Assembly: GCA_036744635.1 (NCBI GenBank)
Contig: DAIOHQ010000026.1
Coordinates: 1 to 29,502 of the forward strand
Reading direction: 5' to 3'
Length of the DNA: 29,502 nucleotides
From: DAIOHQ01 sp036744635
GTDB taxonomy: Bacteria > Planctomycetota > Phycisphaerae > Tepidisphaerales > Tepidisphaeraceae
Part shown: positions 16,394 to 24,294 of the stretch, one piece after another
Layout: each line of letters opens with the position of its first letter
Position numbering within the stretch: the stretch's first letter is position 1
Made by a program: the position numbers and the translations under genes
The notes under the pieces: model-generated
Database searches by the model: none
The model's input: only the letters and a program-made list of their open reading frames with translations
Told to the model about the DNA's origin: nothing

Positions 16394-17737
16394 ATGATCC
16401 GCCGCCTCTTCCAATGTCTCCTTCTCGCCGCCACCGGCTTCAACTCCGGCTGCGACCGCAAATCCGCATCCGTCCCCAAACCCCTGCTCGTCGTCGTCAG
16501 CGGCGACACCGCCGGCTGGATCACCCCCTGCGGCTGCACCTCCAACCAATCCGGCGGGCTCCTCCGCCGCGCCACCTATCTCTCTCAACTCGCAACCAAC
16601 TCCAACGTCCTCTACGCCGATGCCGGCGGCGCTCCCGCCGGGACTTCCCCCTACGATCTTACCAAGGCCGACGCCATCTTCCGCGGCGAGGTGCTGATGC
16701 ACATCGCCGCCCACAACATCGGCGCCGCCGAGGCCGCCCTCGGCGCCAACTACCTCCGCGATGCCCAAACCCGCCTCAAGATCCCCTTCCTCTCCGCCAA
16801 TGTCCGCGACGGCACCGGCCAACTTATCGCCCCCGCCTCCCGCCTCATCTCCATCGGCCAAACCCGCATCGCCCTCATCGGCGTCCTCTCCCCCACCCTC
16901 GCCCCCAAAGGCATCACCATCTCCGATCCCCGCGCCGCTATCGTCGCTACCGCCGCAACGCTCAAAGCAAAATCCGATCTCATCGTCGTCCTCGGCTACC
17001 TTCCCGATCAGGAACTGGAACAACTCGCCTCCTCTCTCCCCGAGTCCGACGCCGTCATCGGCGGGCCCACCGGCCAGGCCATCAAACCCCGGCGCGTCGG
17101 CCCCGCCCTTCTCGCCGCCGCCACCAACAAGGGCAAATTCCTCGTCGAGCTGACCCACGCCCCCGCCGACAAAGGCTTCTCCACTGGAAAAGTCACCGAG
17201 CTTGGCCTCTCCTTCGCCGACGACCCAACCCAGCTCGCCAACCTCAAAACCTATCTCGCCCAGCTTGCAGAAAAAGATTTCCCCGCCGACCAGACCGGCC
17301 TCGTCTCCGCCCTGCCACCAGGCGTACCAAAAGAGTACCGCATCGCCGGCAGCGCAAGCTGCAAGGAATGCCATCCCTCCGCACACAACACCTGGACCGA
17401 AACCGCCCACGCCCGCGCCTTCGCCACCCTGCAGACCAAGGGCTTCGCCGCCGACCCCGCCTGCCTCCAGTGCCACACCACCGGCTACGGCCTCCCCGGC
17501 GGATTCCGCTCTCCCAAACGCACCCCGCTACAAGCCTCCGTCGGCTGCGAAAACTGCCACGGCCCCTCCCAAGCCCACGTGAGCAATCCCAAGACCCGCA
17601 CTCCCTTCCAAGCCCCCGACCAATGCCTCCGCTGCCACGATCACGAAAACAGCCCCAAGTTCGTCTACAGCGACTACTGGCCAAAAATCGCCCACGCCCA
17701 AGAAAAAATCCTTGACAATTCCCAAACAAAACACTAA
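16394..17737 (+). CDS. 5'-nucleotidase-like / tetraheme cytochrome c fusion
   Basis: The protein has 447 residues. The export signal ends near C20 ('GFNSGC'), a weak lipobox. Residues about 30-290 resemble the UshA-type metallophosphatase fold, with 'GDTAGWITPCGCTSNQSGG' and 'LIGVLSP'. The usual metal-ligand histidines are not evident (the GNHE-like site is absent), so phosphatase activity is doubtful. The C-terminal third carries four CXXCH heme sites at 323-327, 357-361, 385-389 and 411-415 in a cytochrome c554-like arrangement. This should be a periplasmic or lipid-anchored multiheme electron carrier. It is six bases from the DUF4159 gene, so co-expression is likely. Confidence 0.87.
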   Translation: MIRRLFQCLLLAATGFNSGCDRKSASVPKPLLVVVSGDTAGWITPCGCTSNQSGGLLRRATYLSQLATNSNVLYADAGGAPAGTSPYDLTKADAIFRGEVLMHIAAHNIGAAEAALGANYLRDAQTRLKIPFLSANVRDGTGQLIAPASRLISIGQTRIALIGVLSPTLAPKGITISDPRAAIVATAATLKAKSDLIVVLGYLPDQELEQLASSLPESDAVIGGPTGQAIKPRRVGPALLAAATNKGKFLVELTHAPADKGFSTGKVTELGLSFADDPTQLANLKTYLAQLAEKDFPADQTGLVSALPPGVPKEYRIAGSASCKECHPSAHNTWTETAHARAFATLQTKGFAADPACLQCHTTGYGLPGGFRSPKRTPLQASVGCENCHGPSQAHVSNPKTRTPFQAPDQCLRCHDHENSPKFVYSDYWPKIAHAQEKILDNSQTKH

Positions 17738-17740
17738 CAT
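17712..17740 (+). promoter_or_regulatory. Strong candidate promoter overlapping the cytochrome gene end
   Basis: TTGACA (17712-17717) and TAACAT (17735-17740) are separated by exactly 17 bases in an AT-rich stretch. The -10 hexamer includes the TAA stop of the cytochrome gene. It would drive the thioredoxin-HEAT gene as a separate unit, with a leader of roughly 160 bases. The match to consensus is the best in the window. Confidence 0.65.
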
Positions 17741-17828
17741 GTGCATAGATATAGCGAAACTTCAGTGTCCATCAACCTCCGGGGGAACCGTGACACTCTC
17801 GCGCCGCCATTTGCCCTGCTTAACAACA

Positions 17829-17940
17829 CCAATGTCCTACTCCGCAAGAAGTGTCCCACAGACCAGCTTCTTCACAAGTGACCAAGGACAAAGGACTAAT
17901 GACCATCCAATGTCCCACAATGTCGCAGAATGTCCCACAT
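17829..17940 (+). repeat. TGTCCCACA microrepeats in the leader
   Basis: Variants of AATGTCCCACA occur near 17829, 17858, 17909 and 17930, with AATGTCGCAGA between the last two. They cover the presumed start of the thioredoxin-HEAT gene and may have recruited the ATG used there. No protein motif is encoded by them. Confidence 0.5.
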
Positions 17941-20900
17941 CTCAAAATCACTTACTCCGCCGCTTTCCACTTGTCACCCCCTCACCTTATCACGTTATCG
18001 TCCTTCTTTCCCTCCTCCTTTCCCTCCCTTCCTTCGCCTCCCCCGCCACTCAGCCCTCCGGCCAACTCCTCCCCTGGCTCGACAACCTCGAAGATGCTTA
18101 CAAGGAAGCCGGCCGCACCCAAAAACCGATCTTGGTGATCTTCAGCGCTGACTGGTGCGAGCCCTGCAAAGCCCTTCACGAACAAATCGAAACCCCCGCT
18201 GCCCAAAAGACCCTCGCCTCTTGGACGCGCGTCAATCTCAACTTTGACACCGACGAGGCCGACGCCAATTTGCTCAACGCCACGCGCATTCCCGCCCTGC
18301 GCATCCTCACCCCCGCCGGTGCTCTCATCGCCTCCCACGATGGCCCCATGTCCGCCGATACCCTCACCGCCTGGCTGACCTCCTCCGCCGCCGAGGCCAC
18401 GGTAGCCTTGGGCGCCGAATTCACCGGCGCCGCCTCCCCGGATGCGGCAACACTGGCCAAGCTGGTCGATGCCCTCGGCAGCTCCAAATCCCTACTCCGC
18501 GAGGCCGCCACCCGCCGGCTGCTCGGCTATCCGCATCTCGCCGCCCCAACCGTTCTCGAACTCGTCAGCGATGGCAAGCTGGCCAAACGTCTCTCGGCAA
18601 TGGAAGTGCTCAGCGAATGGAAAGCGCCGCTGGAAGGCATCGACCCCTGGCATCCCGAAAGTATCACCAGCGAGCGTGTAGCGGCGCTCCACGCCTGGGC
18701 CAAGCAGCTTCCCGATGCGCCCACAAGCCGCCCCTCCGCCCTCAGTGGCGCCGCCCTCGCCGACGCCCTCCGCGAAATCCGCCAGCTGCTCCAGGCCTCC
18801 ACCGCCGCCGACGCCGCCACCATCCGCGATCGCCTCGCCCGCACCGGCCCCGCCCTGCTGCCAGAAGTCGCCAAACAGCTTGCCGCCGCAGGAGGGCCCA
18901 CCGCCGATAATGACCGGCAGCGCCTCACCGCCCTGCGCTACCGCATCCTCGCCACCGACCGCCTCGTCCTCGCGTGGCCAAATGGCCTCGAGCGCCTCTC
19001 CTCCCTCGACTCCGCCCAGCGCCATCAGGCCATGGACGAGCTTTCCAAACGCTCATCCGCCGATGACGCCCCCCTGCTGCTCGGACTTTTCAGCGATCCC
19101 GACCCGCTCATCCGCGAGAGCGCCCTCAAGCTCCTGCAATCCATAGGGGGGGTCGGCAGCGGCGCCAGTGGGCGGGCTTTTCGCCAACTCCTCGCCGATG
19201 CCGATCCCAACGTGCGTGCTGCCGTCCTCAAGCAGCTTACCGAAACGCCCGATCACGCCCTCGCCGCCGATATCATCCAGTACGCGAAAAACGAAAAAGA
19301 GACCGATCTGATCGTTCACGCCGTTCGTGTGCTGCGGGCGATGAAGACCAAAGCCACCGTCGACTGCCTGATGGAACTGCTCCATCACAACAACTGGCGG
19401 GTGCGGGCTGAGGCCGCCGAGGCGCTGACCACCCTCGCCAAGGCGAGGGAAACGGCTGGCGCTGATATCTACCCTGTGATGCTCGATCTCCTCAACGATC
19501 CCGATGGTTTCGTCTGCAGCCGGGCGGTCGTCGCGCTGGAAAACTCCAATCTCTCCACCGCGGTTAAACCCATGTTCGAGGCCGCCGCCAAGCACCCTGA
19601 GCTGCTCGGCGATGTGATTGGCGCGGTTTCGCGCTCGGAAAGCATGCGCGCCCCGGCCGTGCCGTTTCTGCGCAAGCTCTGCGCTGATCCCCGTCCCACC
19701 GCCCGTGCCCAGGCCATCTGGGGCCTCGCCATCGCCGACCCGCGCGGGGCCGGCGAACTGTTGGGCAAGGCTTTGGCCGATGATGCCGGCGAGGTCCGTA
19801 TCGCCGCGGCCGAGGCGCTGCTGAGCATCCTCAACCAGAAGCGCCCGCAGGATGGCATGGTCATGCAGAGCCGCTACTTCGGCATGAGCGAAGAGCGCGT
19901 CGCGGTGGACCCAGTCACCTGGCTCGATGACTTCCGCGCCGGCAAAGGTCGCCCGCAGTGGATGGCAGGATTGATCCCGCCCCTCGAAAAGATGTTGGCC
20001 GCAGATGTCGCCTCCGAGCAGGGGGGGCAGCTTGCCGCGGCCGTCCCGCTCACCGCCCTCGGACAGGATGATCGCGCCTATCCCTGGCTGCTCGCCTCGG
20101 CCAAGTCCTCCACTGCCGACGTTGCCAAAATCAGCGCTGCCCTCCCATGGCTTCCCTGGGAAAAACGATTGGAACTGTTTAATTCCCTGGTTGCCGCCCA
20201 TCCAGCTGAAGACGATGCCGAAACCGCCGCAACCGAATTCATCATAATTCCCGATCCCCGCGGGACAGAGCCATTATGGAAACTGCTTGCCTTGCCGGGC
20301 GCCTCCCTCAAGCTCGCGAACTCGATCGCCTCCCGCCTTGAGACGCTCTATCTCGGCCCGAACTACTATAACATCGCTTCGGTTGCGGCCTCCGCCCGCA
20401 CCTCTACCGCCAAGGCCGCTCGCGAAAAGGCTCTCGGCGGCACGCCGATGCAGCGCCTTGCGGCCGAAGCCCTGCTGATTTCCGTCTCTCTCGACGATGC
20501 CGTCGAAGTAGCCTCCACGATCTATCAAGACCCCAAGAGCGATCTCCAGACCAGGACCGATGCCCTGCAGATTCAGTTATTGGCGATGAAGAAAGCCGAT
20601 GGCCAGAAGCTGGCGATCGACACGCTCGCCAACCCGGAGCGGCCCCTCGTCCGGGTGGCCCTCTCCTACCTGGCATTGGGCAGCGAGCGCCTCCGGCAGC
20701 TTCGCGAGGTGATCTATCTGTCGGTCGATAATCCCGACCTGCTGGACAGGTCCTACAGCGGCGGCCAGCCCATCCCCATCGAAATCCCTCCCAAGCTCAA
20801 GGCGGAACCGGTAAAACCGCTGCTGCAGGACTCCGATCCCCAAACCGCAGCCTGCGCTGGGTATCTCCTGTGCGTCCTCGGCCAGCGCGAAGGGCTCGAC

Positions 20901-21152
20901 CCGCTCCTCAAGTATTGGCGCAGCAAGGCCGCGCAGGAAGAGCAGACGGTGAAGCTGGTCTATCGTGCCGTCACCGCCCTCAATGATGACACCCTGACGC
21001 CGATTCTGGAGGAGCTCTACAACGCCGCCGACAAGCACCGCAGCTATGAATTCCGCGAGTTCTACTGGACCATTCGCCCGATCGAAGGCCCCAATGCCCT
21101 GAAGCTGCGCAAAAAAATCCGCGATGAAATCGGCATGGACAACCTGCGATGA
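17910..21152 (+). CDS. Secreted thioredoxin-domain protein with HEAT repeats
   Basis: The protein has about 1080 residues from ATG 17910. The frame is open back to 17712, but upstream ATGs precede low-quality leader sequence, so this start is chosen for signal-peptide length and is uncertain. A hydrophobic segment near 29-45 ('VIVLLSLLLSLPSFAS') is followed by 'PATQPS'. A thioredoxin-like domain has 'SADWCEPCKAL' with active-site C83 and C86 and a cis-Pro candidate in 'TRIPALRIL'. From about residue 190 helical HEAT-type repeats run through 'PDPLIRESALKLLQSI', 'DPNVRAAVLKQL' and 'NWRVRAEAAEALTTLA'. A periplasmic disulfide or redox function on a scaffold is inferred. Confidence 0.85.
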   Translation: MSHNVAECPTSQNHLLRRFPLVTPSPYHVIVLLSLLLSLPSFASPATQPSGQLLPWLDNLEDAYKEAGRTQKPILVIFSADWCEPCKALHEQIETPAAQKTLASWTRVNLNFDTDEADANLLNATRIPALRILTPAGALIASHDGPMSADTLTAWLTSSAAEATVALGAEFTGAASPDAATLAKLVDALGSSKSLLREAATRRLLGYPHLAAPTVLELVSDGKLAKRLSAMEVLSEWKAPLEGIDPWHPESITSERVAALHAWAKQLPDAPTSRPSALSGAALADALREIRQLLQASTAADAATIRDRLARTGPALLPEVAKQLAAAGGPTADNDRQRLTALRYRILATDRLVLAWPNGLERLSSLDSAQRHQAMDELSKRSSADDAPLLLGLFSDPDPLIRESALKLLQSIGGVGSGASGRAFRQLLADADPNVRAAVLKQLTETPDHALAADIIQYAKNEKETDLIVHAVRVLRAMKTKATVDCLMELLHHNNWRVRAEAAEALTTLAKARETAGADIYPVMLDLLNDPDGFVCSRAVVALENSNLSTAVKPMFEAAAKHPELLGDVIGAVSRSESMRAPAVPFLRKLCADPRPTARAQAIWGLAIADPRGAGELLGKALADDAGEVRIAAAEALLSILNQKRPQDGMVMQSRYFGMSEERVAVDPVTWLDDFRAGKGRPQWMAGLIPPLEKMLAADVASEQGGQLAAAVPLTALGQDDRAYPWLLASAKSSTADVAKISAALPWLPWEKRLELFNSLVAAHPAEDDAETAATEFIIIPDPRGTEPLWKLLALPGASLKLANSIASRLETLYLGPNYYNIASVAASARTSTAKAAREKALGGTPMQRLAAEALLISVSLDDAVEVASTIYQDPKSDLQTRTDALQIQLLAMKKADGQKLAIDTLANPERPLVRVALSYLALGSERLRQLREVIYLSVDNPDLLDRSYSGGQPIPIEIPPKLKAEPVKPLLQDSDPQTAACAGYLLCVLGQREGLDPLLKYWRSKAAQEEQTVKLVYRAVTALNDDTLTPILEELYNAADKHRSYEFREFYWTIRPIEGPNALKLRKKIRDEIGMDNLR

Positions 21153-21269
21153 TTGCAATGGCCACTGATAGATAGCAGTCCAGTATCCGTTGCCCCCGGC
21201 GCCCCACCGTCGCGGGAAAATGAACGTTGATCCCGGCGGCGTGGGACCGCCCAATTTGAAGGAGTCACT

Positions 21270-22199
21270 ATGCGTTATCGTTCGACCTGTTTTCTCGCCG
21301 GCGCCTGGGCACTCGCCCTGATCCTCCCGGCCGCCGCGCCCGCCCAGCCCGCCGCAGCGGGGGCCGCCAACGGCGTCGTCTCCGGAACCGGGATAGCCTC
21401 CATCGAGCGCAAGCCCGATGTGCTGCGCTTGTCGCTCGACATCGCCGCCGACGGCAAGGACATGAAGGATGCACTGGCCAAGCTGCGCGCCCTGCAGGAG
21501 GCCGCGAAGAAAAAGCTTGGCGAGCTCGGCGCCGACGCCAAGAGCATCGATGCGGGCGATGTCCAGACCAATGGCGCCGCCAGCGCCCGTCAGGAGCAGA
21601 TGGCGCGGATGATGCGCCAGCGCGGCGGCGGCCGAAAGCCCGCCAGCGCCCCCGCCGCGATGGTTCATCTTTCCTCAACCATTAAGGCCGAATGGCCCCT
21701 TACCGGCAGCGGTGATGAACTGCTGGTGAGCAGCGCTGAGCTGGTGCGGAAGGTGAAGGCCGCCGATCTCTCCGGCAAGAAGACTGCCTCACCTGCCGAG
21801 CAGGAAGAGGCCGAAGAAGGCGAGCAGCAATACATGGACGAAACCGGCCAGGCCGCTGCCGGCGAGCCGGTGGTGATGTTCATCGCCAAGATCTCACCCG
21901 ACGAGCAGGCCAAGGCCACCGCCGAAGCGTTCAAGAAAGCCAAAGACGAATGCGCCCGCCTGGCCAAGGCGGCCGGCGTGGAACTGAACAACCTGCAGAC
22001 CCTCTCCAGCCGCGCCATGCCCATGGGCATGGATCAGGATTACAACCAGTATGCCCGCCAGTATCAGCAATACGCGTATCGCATGATGCAGCAACTCGGA
22101 AATGGCGAGGAAGGCGTCACCCCAACCGAGGCGGTCGGCATGCAACCCACCAAGGTAAGCATGACCGTTACCGTCACGGCATCGTTCGGAATCAAATGA
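21270..22199 (+). CDS. SIMPL-domain (DUF541) periplasmic protein
   Basis: The protein has 309 residues. AAGGAG lies seven bases before ATG 21270. A signal peptide (1 to about 25, 'PAAAPAQ') precedes the SIMPL hallmark 'VVSGTGIASIERKPDVLRL', followed by helices 'DMKDALAKLRALQEAA'. A Met/Arg/Gly-rich insertion (about 110-128) and an acidic Glu stretch (about 173-186) are lineage features. The C-terminus is 'MQPTKVSMTVTVTASFGIK', typical of the closing beta strands. SIMPL proteins are envelope proteins linked to stress and protein assembly; the precise activity is unsettled. The 116-base gap before it shows nothing else. Its final 19 codons recur at 29204. Confidence 0.9.
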   Translation: MRYRSTCFLAGAWALALILPAAAPAQPAAAGAANGVVSGTGIASIERKPDVLRLSLDIAADGKDMKDALAKLRALQEAAKKKLGELGADAKSIDAGDVQTNGAASARQEQMARMMRQRGGGRKPASAPAAMVHLSSTIKAEWPLTGSGDELLVSSAELVRKVKAADLSGKKTASPAEQEEAEEGEQQYMDETGQAAAGEPVVMFIAKISPDEQAKATAEAFKKAKDECARLAKAAGVELNNLQTLSSRAMPMGMDQDYNQYARQYQQYAYRMMQQLGNGEEGVTPTEAVGMQPTKVSMTVTVTASFGIK

Positions 22200-22208
22200 G
22201 CACTGATC

Positions 22209-22250
22209 GAACCGGCGAGACGGCGAAATGGCGAGCGGTCTCGCCGGTTC
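22209..22250 (+). terminator. 13-bp hairpin after the SIMPL gene
   Basis: GAACCGGCGAGAC (22209-22221) is perfectly complementary to GTCTCGCCGGTTC (22238-22250), with a 16-base loop, starting nine bases after the stop. There is no T tract. It is a likely transcript-end or stability hairpin closing the cluster. Confidence 0.6.
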
Positions 22251-22484
22251 CCCGGATCGCTCTTCCTCGCCGCGCATCGCTTTCGCAGGACGTCGGCAGG
22301 ATGGGCGGGAAAACCATGAATGCCGCGGGAGACGTCGAACTGGCAGAGGCGGTGCCCCGGCCAGGTGGCGAACGGAAACACGCGCAAGCTTGCCCCGTCC
22401 GGCGCCGCCTGGCTGGTCGGGTTTGGAATTTCCTCGGCCCACATATAATAGTTCTTGTTGGGAAGCTATCGGATCGCTCAATTC
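22251..22484. other. Non-coding part of the gap between SIMPL gene and repeat B
   Basis: No credible gene is visible on either strand. The segment around 22295-22345, ending 'CATGAATGCCGCGGG', matches the region around 29376-29416 after the SIMPL scar ('CGTGAATGCCGCGGG'), so it belongs to the duplicated 3' flank. The rest shows nothing I can assign. Confidence 0.5.
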
Positions 22485-22587
22485 GTGACACCGTGTCACT
22501 CGTTGCTGTACCGTCTTATACCGTCTCACGTCCGAAATACCGTCATAAGTTGAGTATTTTCGATCATCATTAATACCGATTGACACA
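22485..22587 (+). repeat. Repeat B, copy 2, with palindrome
   Basis: This aligns with 5288-5391 at about 85% by eye. It opens with GTGACAC-C-GTGTCAC (22485-22499), a perfect 7-bp palindrome around one base that could be an operator. It ends with TTGACA. Three ATACCG/TACCGT words lie between. No coding content. Confidence 0.75.
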
Positions 22588-22609
22588 TGCCCCGAGATGG
22601 TGGTAAAGT
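22580..22609 (+). promoter_or_regulatory. Candidate promoter at the end of repeat B copy 2
   Basis: TTGACA at 22580-22585 and TAAAGT at 22604-22609 are 18 bases apart. It would read through the tRNA remnant, whose hairpin may terminate it, toward the TTG-started gene. In copy 1 the -35 is conserved but no matching -10 is seen. Confidence 0.35.
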
Positions 22610-22658
22610 GTTATCAATTCAATGCTTTCGGTCCGCGAGCGGCCACCGTTTTGAGCTT

Positions 22659-22700
22659 CTGTCGATCCGGTGGTTGCGGGTTCGAGCCCCGTCGCGCTCG
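22659..22700 (+). pseudogene. Partial tRNA-Asp (anticodon loop to discriminator)
   Basis: Anticodon loop, 3' anticodon strand, T arm, 3' acceptor strand and discriminator G are present. The D arm and the 5' anticodon and acceptor strands are absent. This is the expected product of site-specific recombination within the anticodon loop, or of a duplication sharing that boundary. Confidence 0.8.
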
Positions 22701-22770
22701 CTTGTGTAAATTGTTTCGATTGCAATAGTTGCAAAACCTGCCGGACCCCCGGCAGCGCGGCACGAAGGGA

Positions 22771-22807
22771 ACGGGAAACGGTACTGTACCGTTTCTGCAG
22801 TTCTTTT
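22771..22807 (+). terminator. Terminator-like hairpin in repeat A copy 2
   Basis: GAAACGGTA pairs with TACCGTTTC around a CTG loop, followed by TTCTTTT at 22801-22807. The stem matches the hairpin at 126-161; the outer G-C pairs are lost here. Confidence 0.5.
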
Positions 22808-22890
22808 CCGTGGCCGAGTGTGACACGCTCCCTGCCAAGTTCCGGCACGGTCACAATTCGCCAGCGCTTCACCGCGGCAAGGAGGCTGTA

Positions 22891-24294
22891 TTGGACTTCA
22901 ACCCCCCGGTGAAATGGCTGATCCTGCTGCTGGTGATGGTGTTTGATCCTCTGGCGGTGGCGCTGACGGTGGGGTTCAACGTGGCGCTGGTGCGGGACCG
23001 CCGTCCGCGGGCGATCCTGCACCCTTCCGGCGAATCGGGATCGATGGAATCGCAATCGGATGATGCCGCCGGCCAGGCAGCTCAAGCGCCGCGCTCGCGC
23101 TGGTGGCTGAGGGTCGCGGGGGTGACCGCTTCGCTGTCCATCCTGGCAGCGCTGCTGTGGGGCGGCGTTCACCTGCGCGATGTGTTGCACAGGCAGGCCC
23201 GCACATCCCATGCGGCGCTGGTTCCCGGCGAAAGCTTCGCTGTCGCCACGCTTCGGCCGCCGCAGTTCCGGCAGGCGGCCGGCTCGATCAGCTCGGGCGC
23301 GGGCGATCTGATTGGAGGCCTGGCCAGCCAGCCGGTCGTCTCCCAACTGAGGGAACTGCTTGGACACGGTTTCGATGCCGATGCGGATGTCTATGCATTC
23401 ATCAAGTATCCGCCGGCCCAGACTGAACAATCGGCCCATCCTGCCGAGGCGCCCGCCATGCTCTGTGGCCTGGTGGCGCGGGTGACCGATCCGGCGGCGG
23501 CTGAGGCGGGTTTGTCGAAATTCGCCGAGTCGCTTGCGGCAACGCTCGGCCGGGGCGAAGGCGCCAGCGCGAGCATGAGCCGCAGCCGTTCGATGGTCCG
23601 CTTCGGGCGCGGGCGCTATCTTGACCCGCGGGGCGGCTTTTTTACCTTCGGCCTGACCGATCGGGAGGCGATCCTCATCCTCGAGGTCGAGGGCGATCCC
23701 AGGCATCCGAGCGCAGAGGCCGAGATTCGCCGCTGCCTGGCCGGGCCGGATTCCTCTCGCGCCTCGTACGCGCAGGCGCCGATCAAGCTGCCGCCGCGGG
23801 CGATGGGCCCAGAGGGCGCGGTGTCTGTATGGTTCGATGCAGCGCGATGTTTCGCGCAGATGCCGAAGAATCCCGCTGCGCAGGCGCGTTTTCAGCAACT
23901 GCATCGCCATCTCGGCTTTGACCTGCTGCTTACGATCAAGCACGATGGGCCCGGGCAGTTCAAGCTGGTCGGGGATTACGCCTACGCCACAGAGCGTTTT
24001 AAGAACGACAGCGATGCCCCCACTCCGCTCGAACTGCTCGCCCAATTGGGCTCGCCTGAGCCCGCGGGCGTTCCGGGGAGGCTGATGGATCGCTGCGCTG
24101 CCACGCTCGATTTTGATTCGCTCATCGAACAGATGAAGCTCACCTTGGGCAAGCCACCTGGCGGCGGCAGCGCGCAAGTCCTGGTCGAGAAGTCGATCGC
24201 GTCGGATCGTCAGGGCAAGTTTACATTGACAGCGCATTTGGATCCCCAGGCCGGCCCGCCCGTGGTGGCCGCGCTGGAGAACCAGGCACACTGA
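22891..24294 (+). CDS. Two-TM envelope protein of unknown function, TTG start
   Basis: AAGGAGG at 22879-22885 lies five bases before TTG 22891, giving a 467-residue protein beginning MDFNPPVKWL. The frame stays open upstream to 22729 inside the tRNA-derived repeat, but that part is not protein-like. The first membrane segment is about 8-33 ('LLVMVFDPLAVALTVGF') and the second about 72-92. The remaining 370 residues are likely periplasmic, with alternating hydrophobic strands and no motif that I recognise ('PGESFAVATLRPPQF', 'YAFIKYPPAQ'). The stop overlaps the next ATG as TGATG, so the two are translationally coupled. It could belong to the same envelope pathway as the MoxR cluster, by context only. 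Confidence 0.8.
   Translation: MDFNPPVKWLILLLVMVFDPLAVALTVGFNVALVRDRRPRAILHPSGESGSMESQSDDAAGQAAQAPRSRWWLRVAGVTASLSILAALLWGGVHLRDVLHRQARTSHAALVPGESFAVATLRPPQFRQAAGSISSGAGDLIGGLASQPVVSQLRELLGHGFDADADVYAFIKYPPAQTEQSAHPAEAPAMLCGLVARVTDPAAAEAGLSKFAESLAATLGRGEGASASMSRSRSMVRFGRGRYLDPRGGFFTFGLTDREAILILEVEGDPRHPSAEAEIRRCLAGPDSSRASYAQAPIKLPPRAMGPEGAVSVWFDAARCFAQMPKNPAAQARFQQLHRHLGFDLLLTIKHDGPGQFKLVGDYAYATERFKNDSDAPTPLELLAQLGSPEPAGVPGRLMDRCAATLDFDSLIEQMKLTLGKPPGGGSAQVLVEKSIASDRQGKFTLTAHLDPQAGPPVVAALENQAH

Larger units (their letters stand above)
22659..22836 (+). repeat. Repeat A, copy 2: tRNA-Asp 3' half and flank
   Basis: 22659-22763 is identical to 14-118. The remainder to 22836 is similar with indels. 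It starts at the anticodon loop; the bases upstream (GAGCTT) do not restore the 5' half, so no tRNA can be made. The tRNA-derived part is 22659-22700. The flank retains the hairpin CTGCCGG/CCGGCAG and the terminator-like stem at 22771-22807. Confidence 0.85.

Noticed and set aside
16394..17737. Active 5'-nucleotidase
   Set aside because: The metal-binding histidine/aspartate motifs of the family are not evident, leaving only fold-level similarity.
22570..24291. A 573-codon minus-strand ORF opposite the TTG-started gene, including an 'RRGSNPQPPDRQ' type peptide in a neighbouring frame
   Set aside because: It is antisense to a gene with a good Shine-Dalgarno sequence and membrane helices. The peptide is the familiar translation of antisense tRNA sequence.
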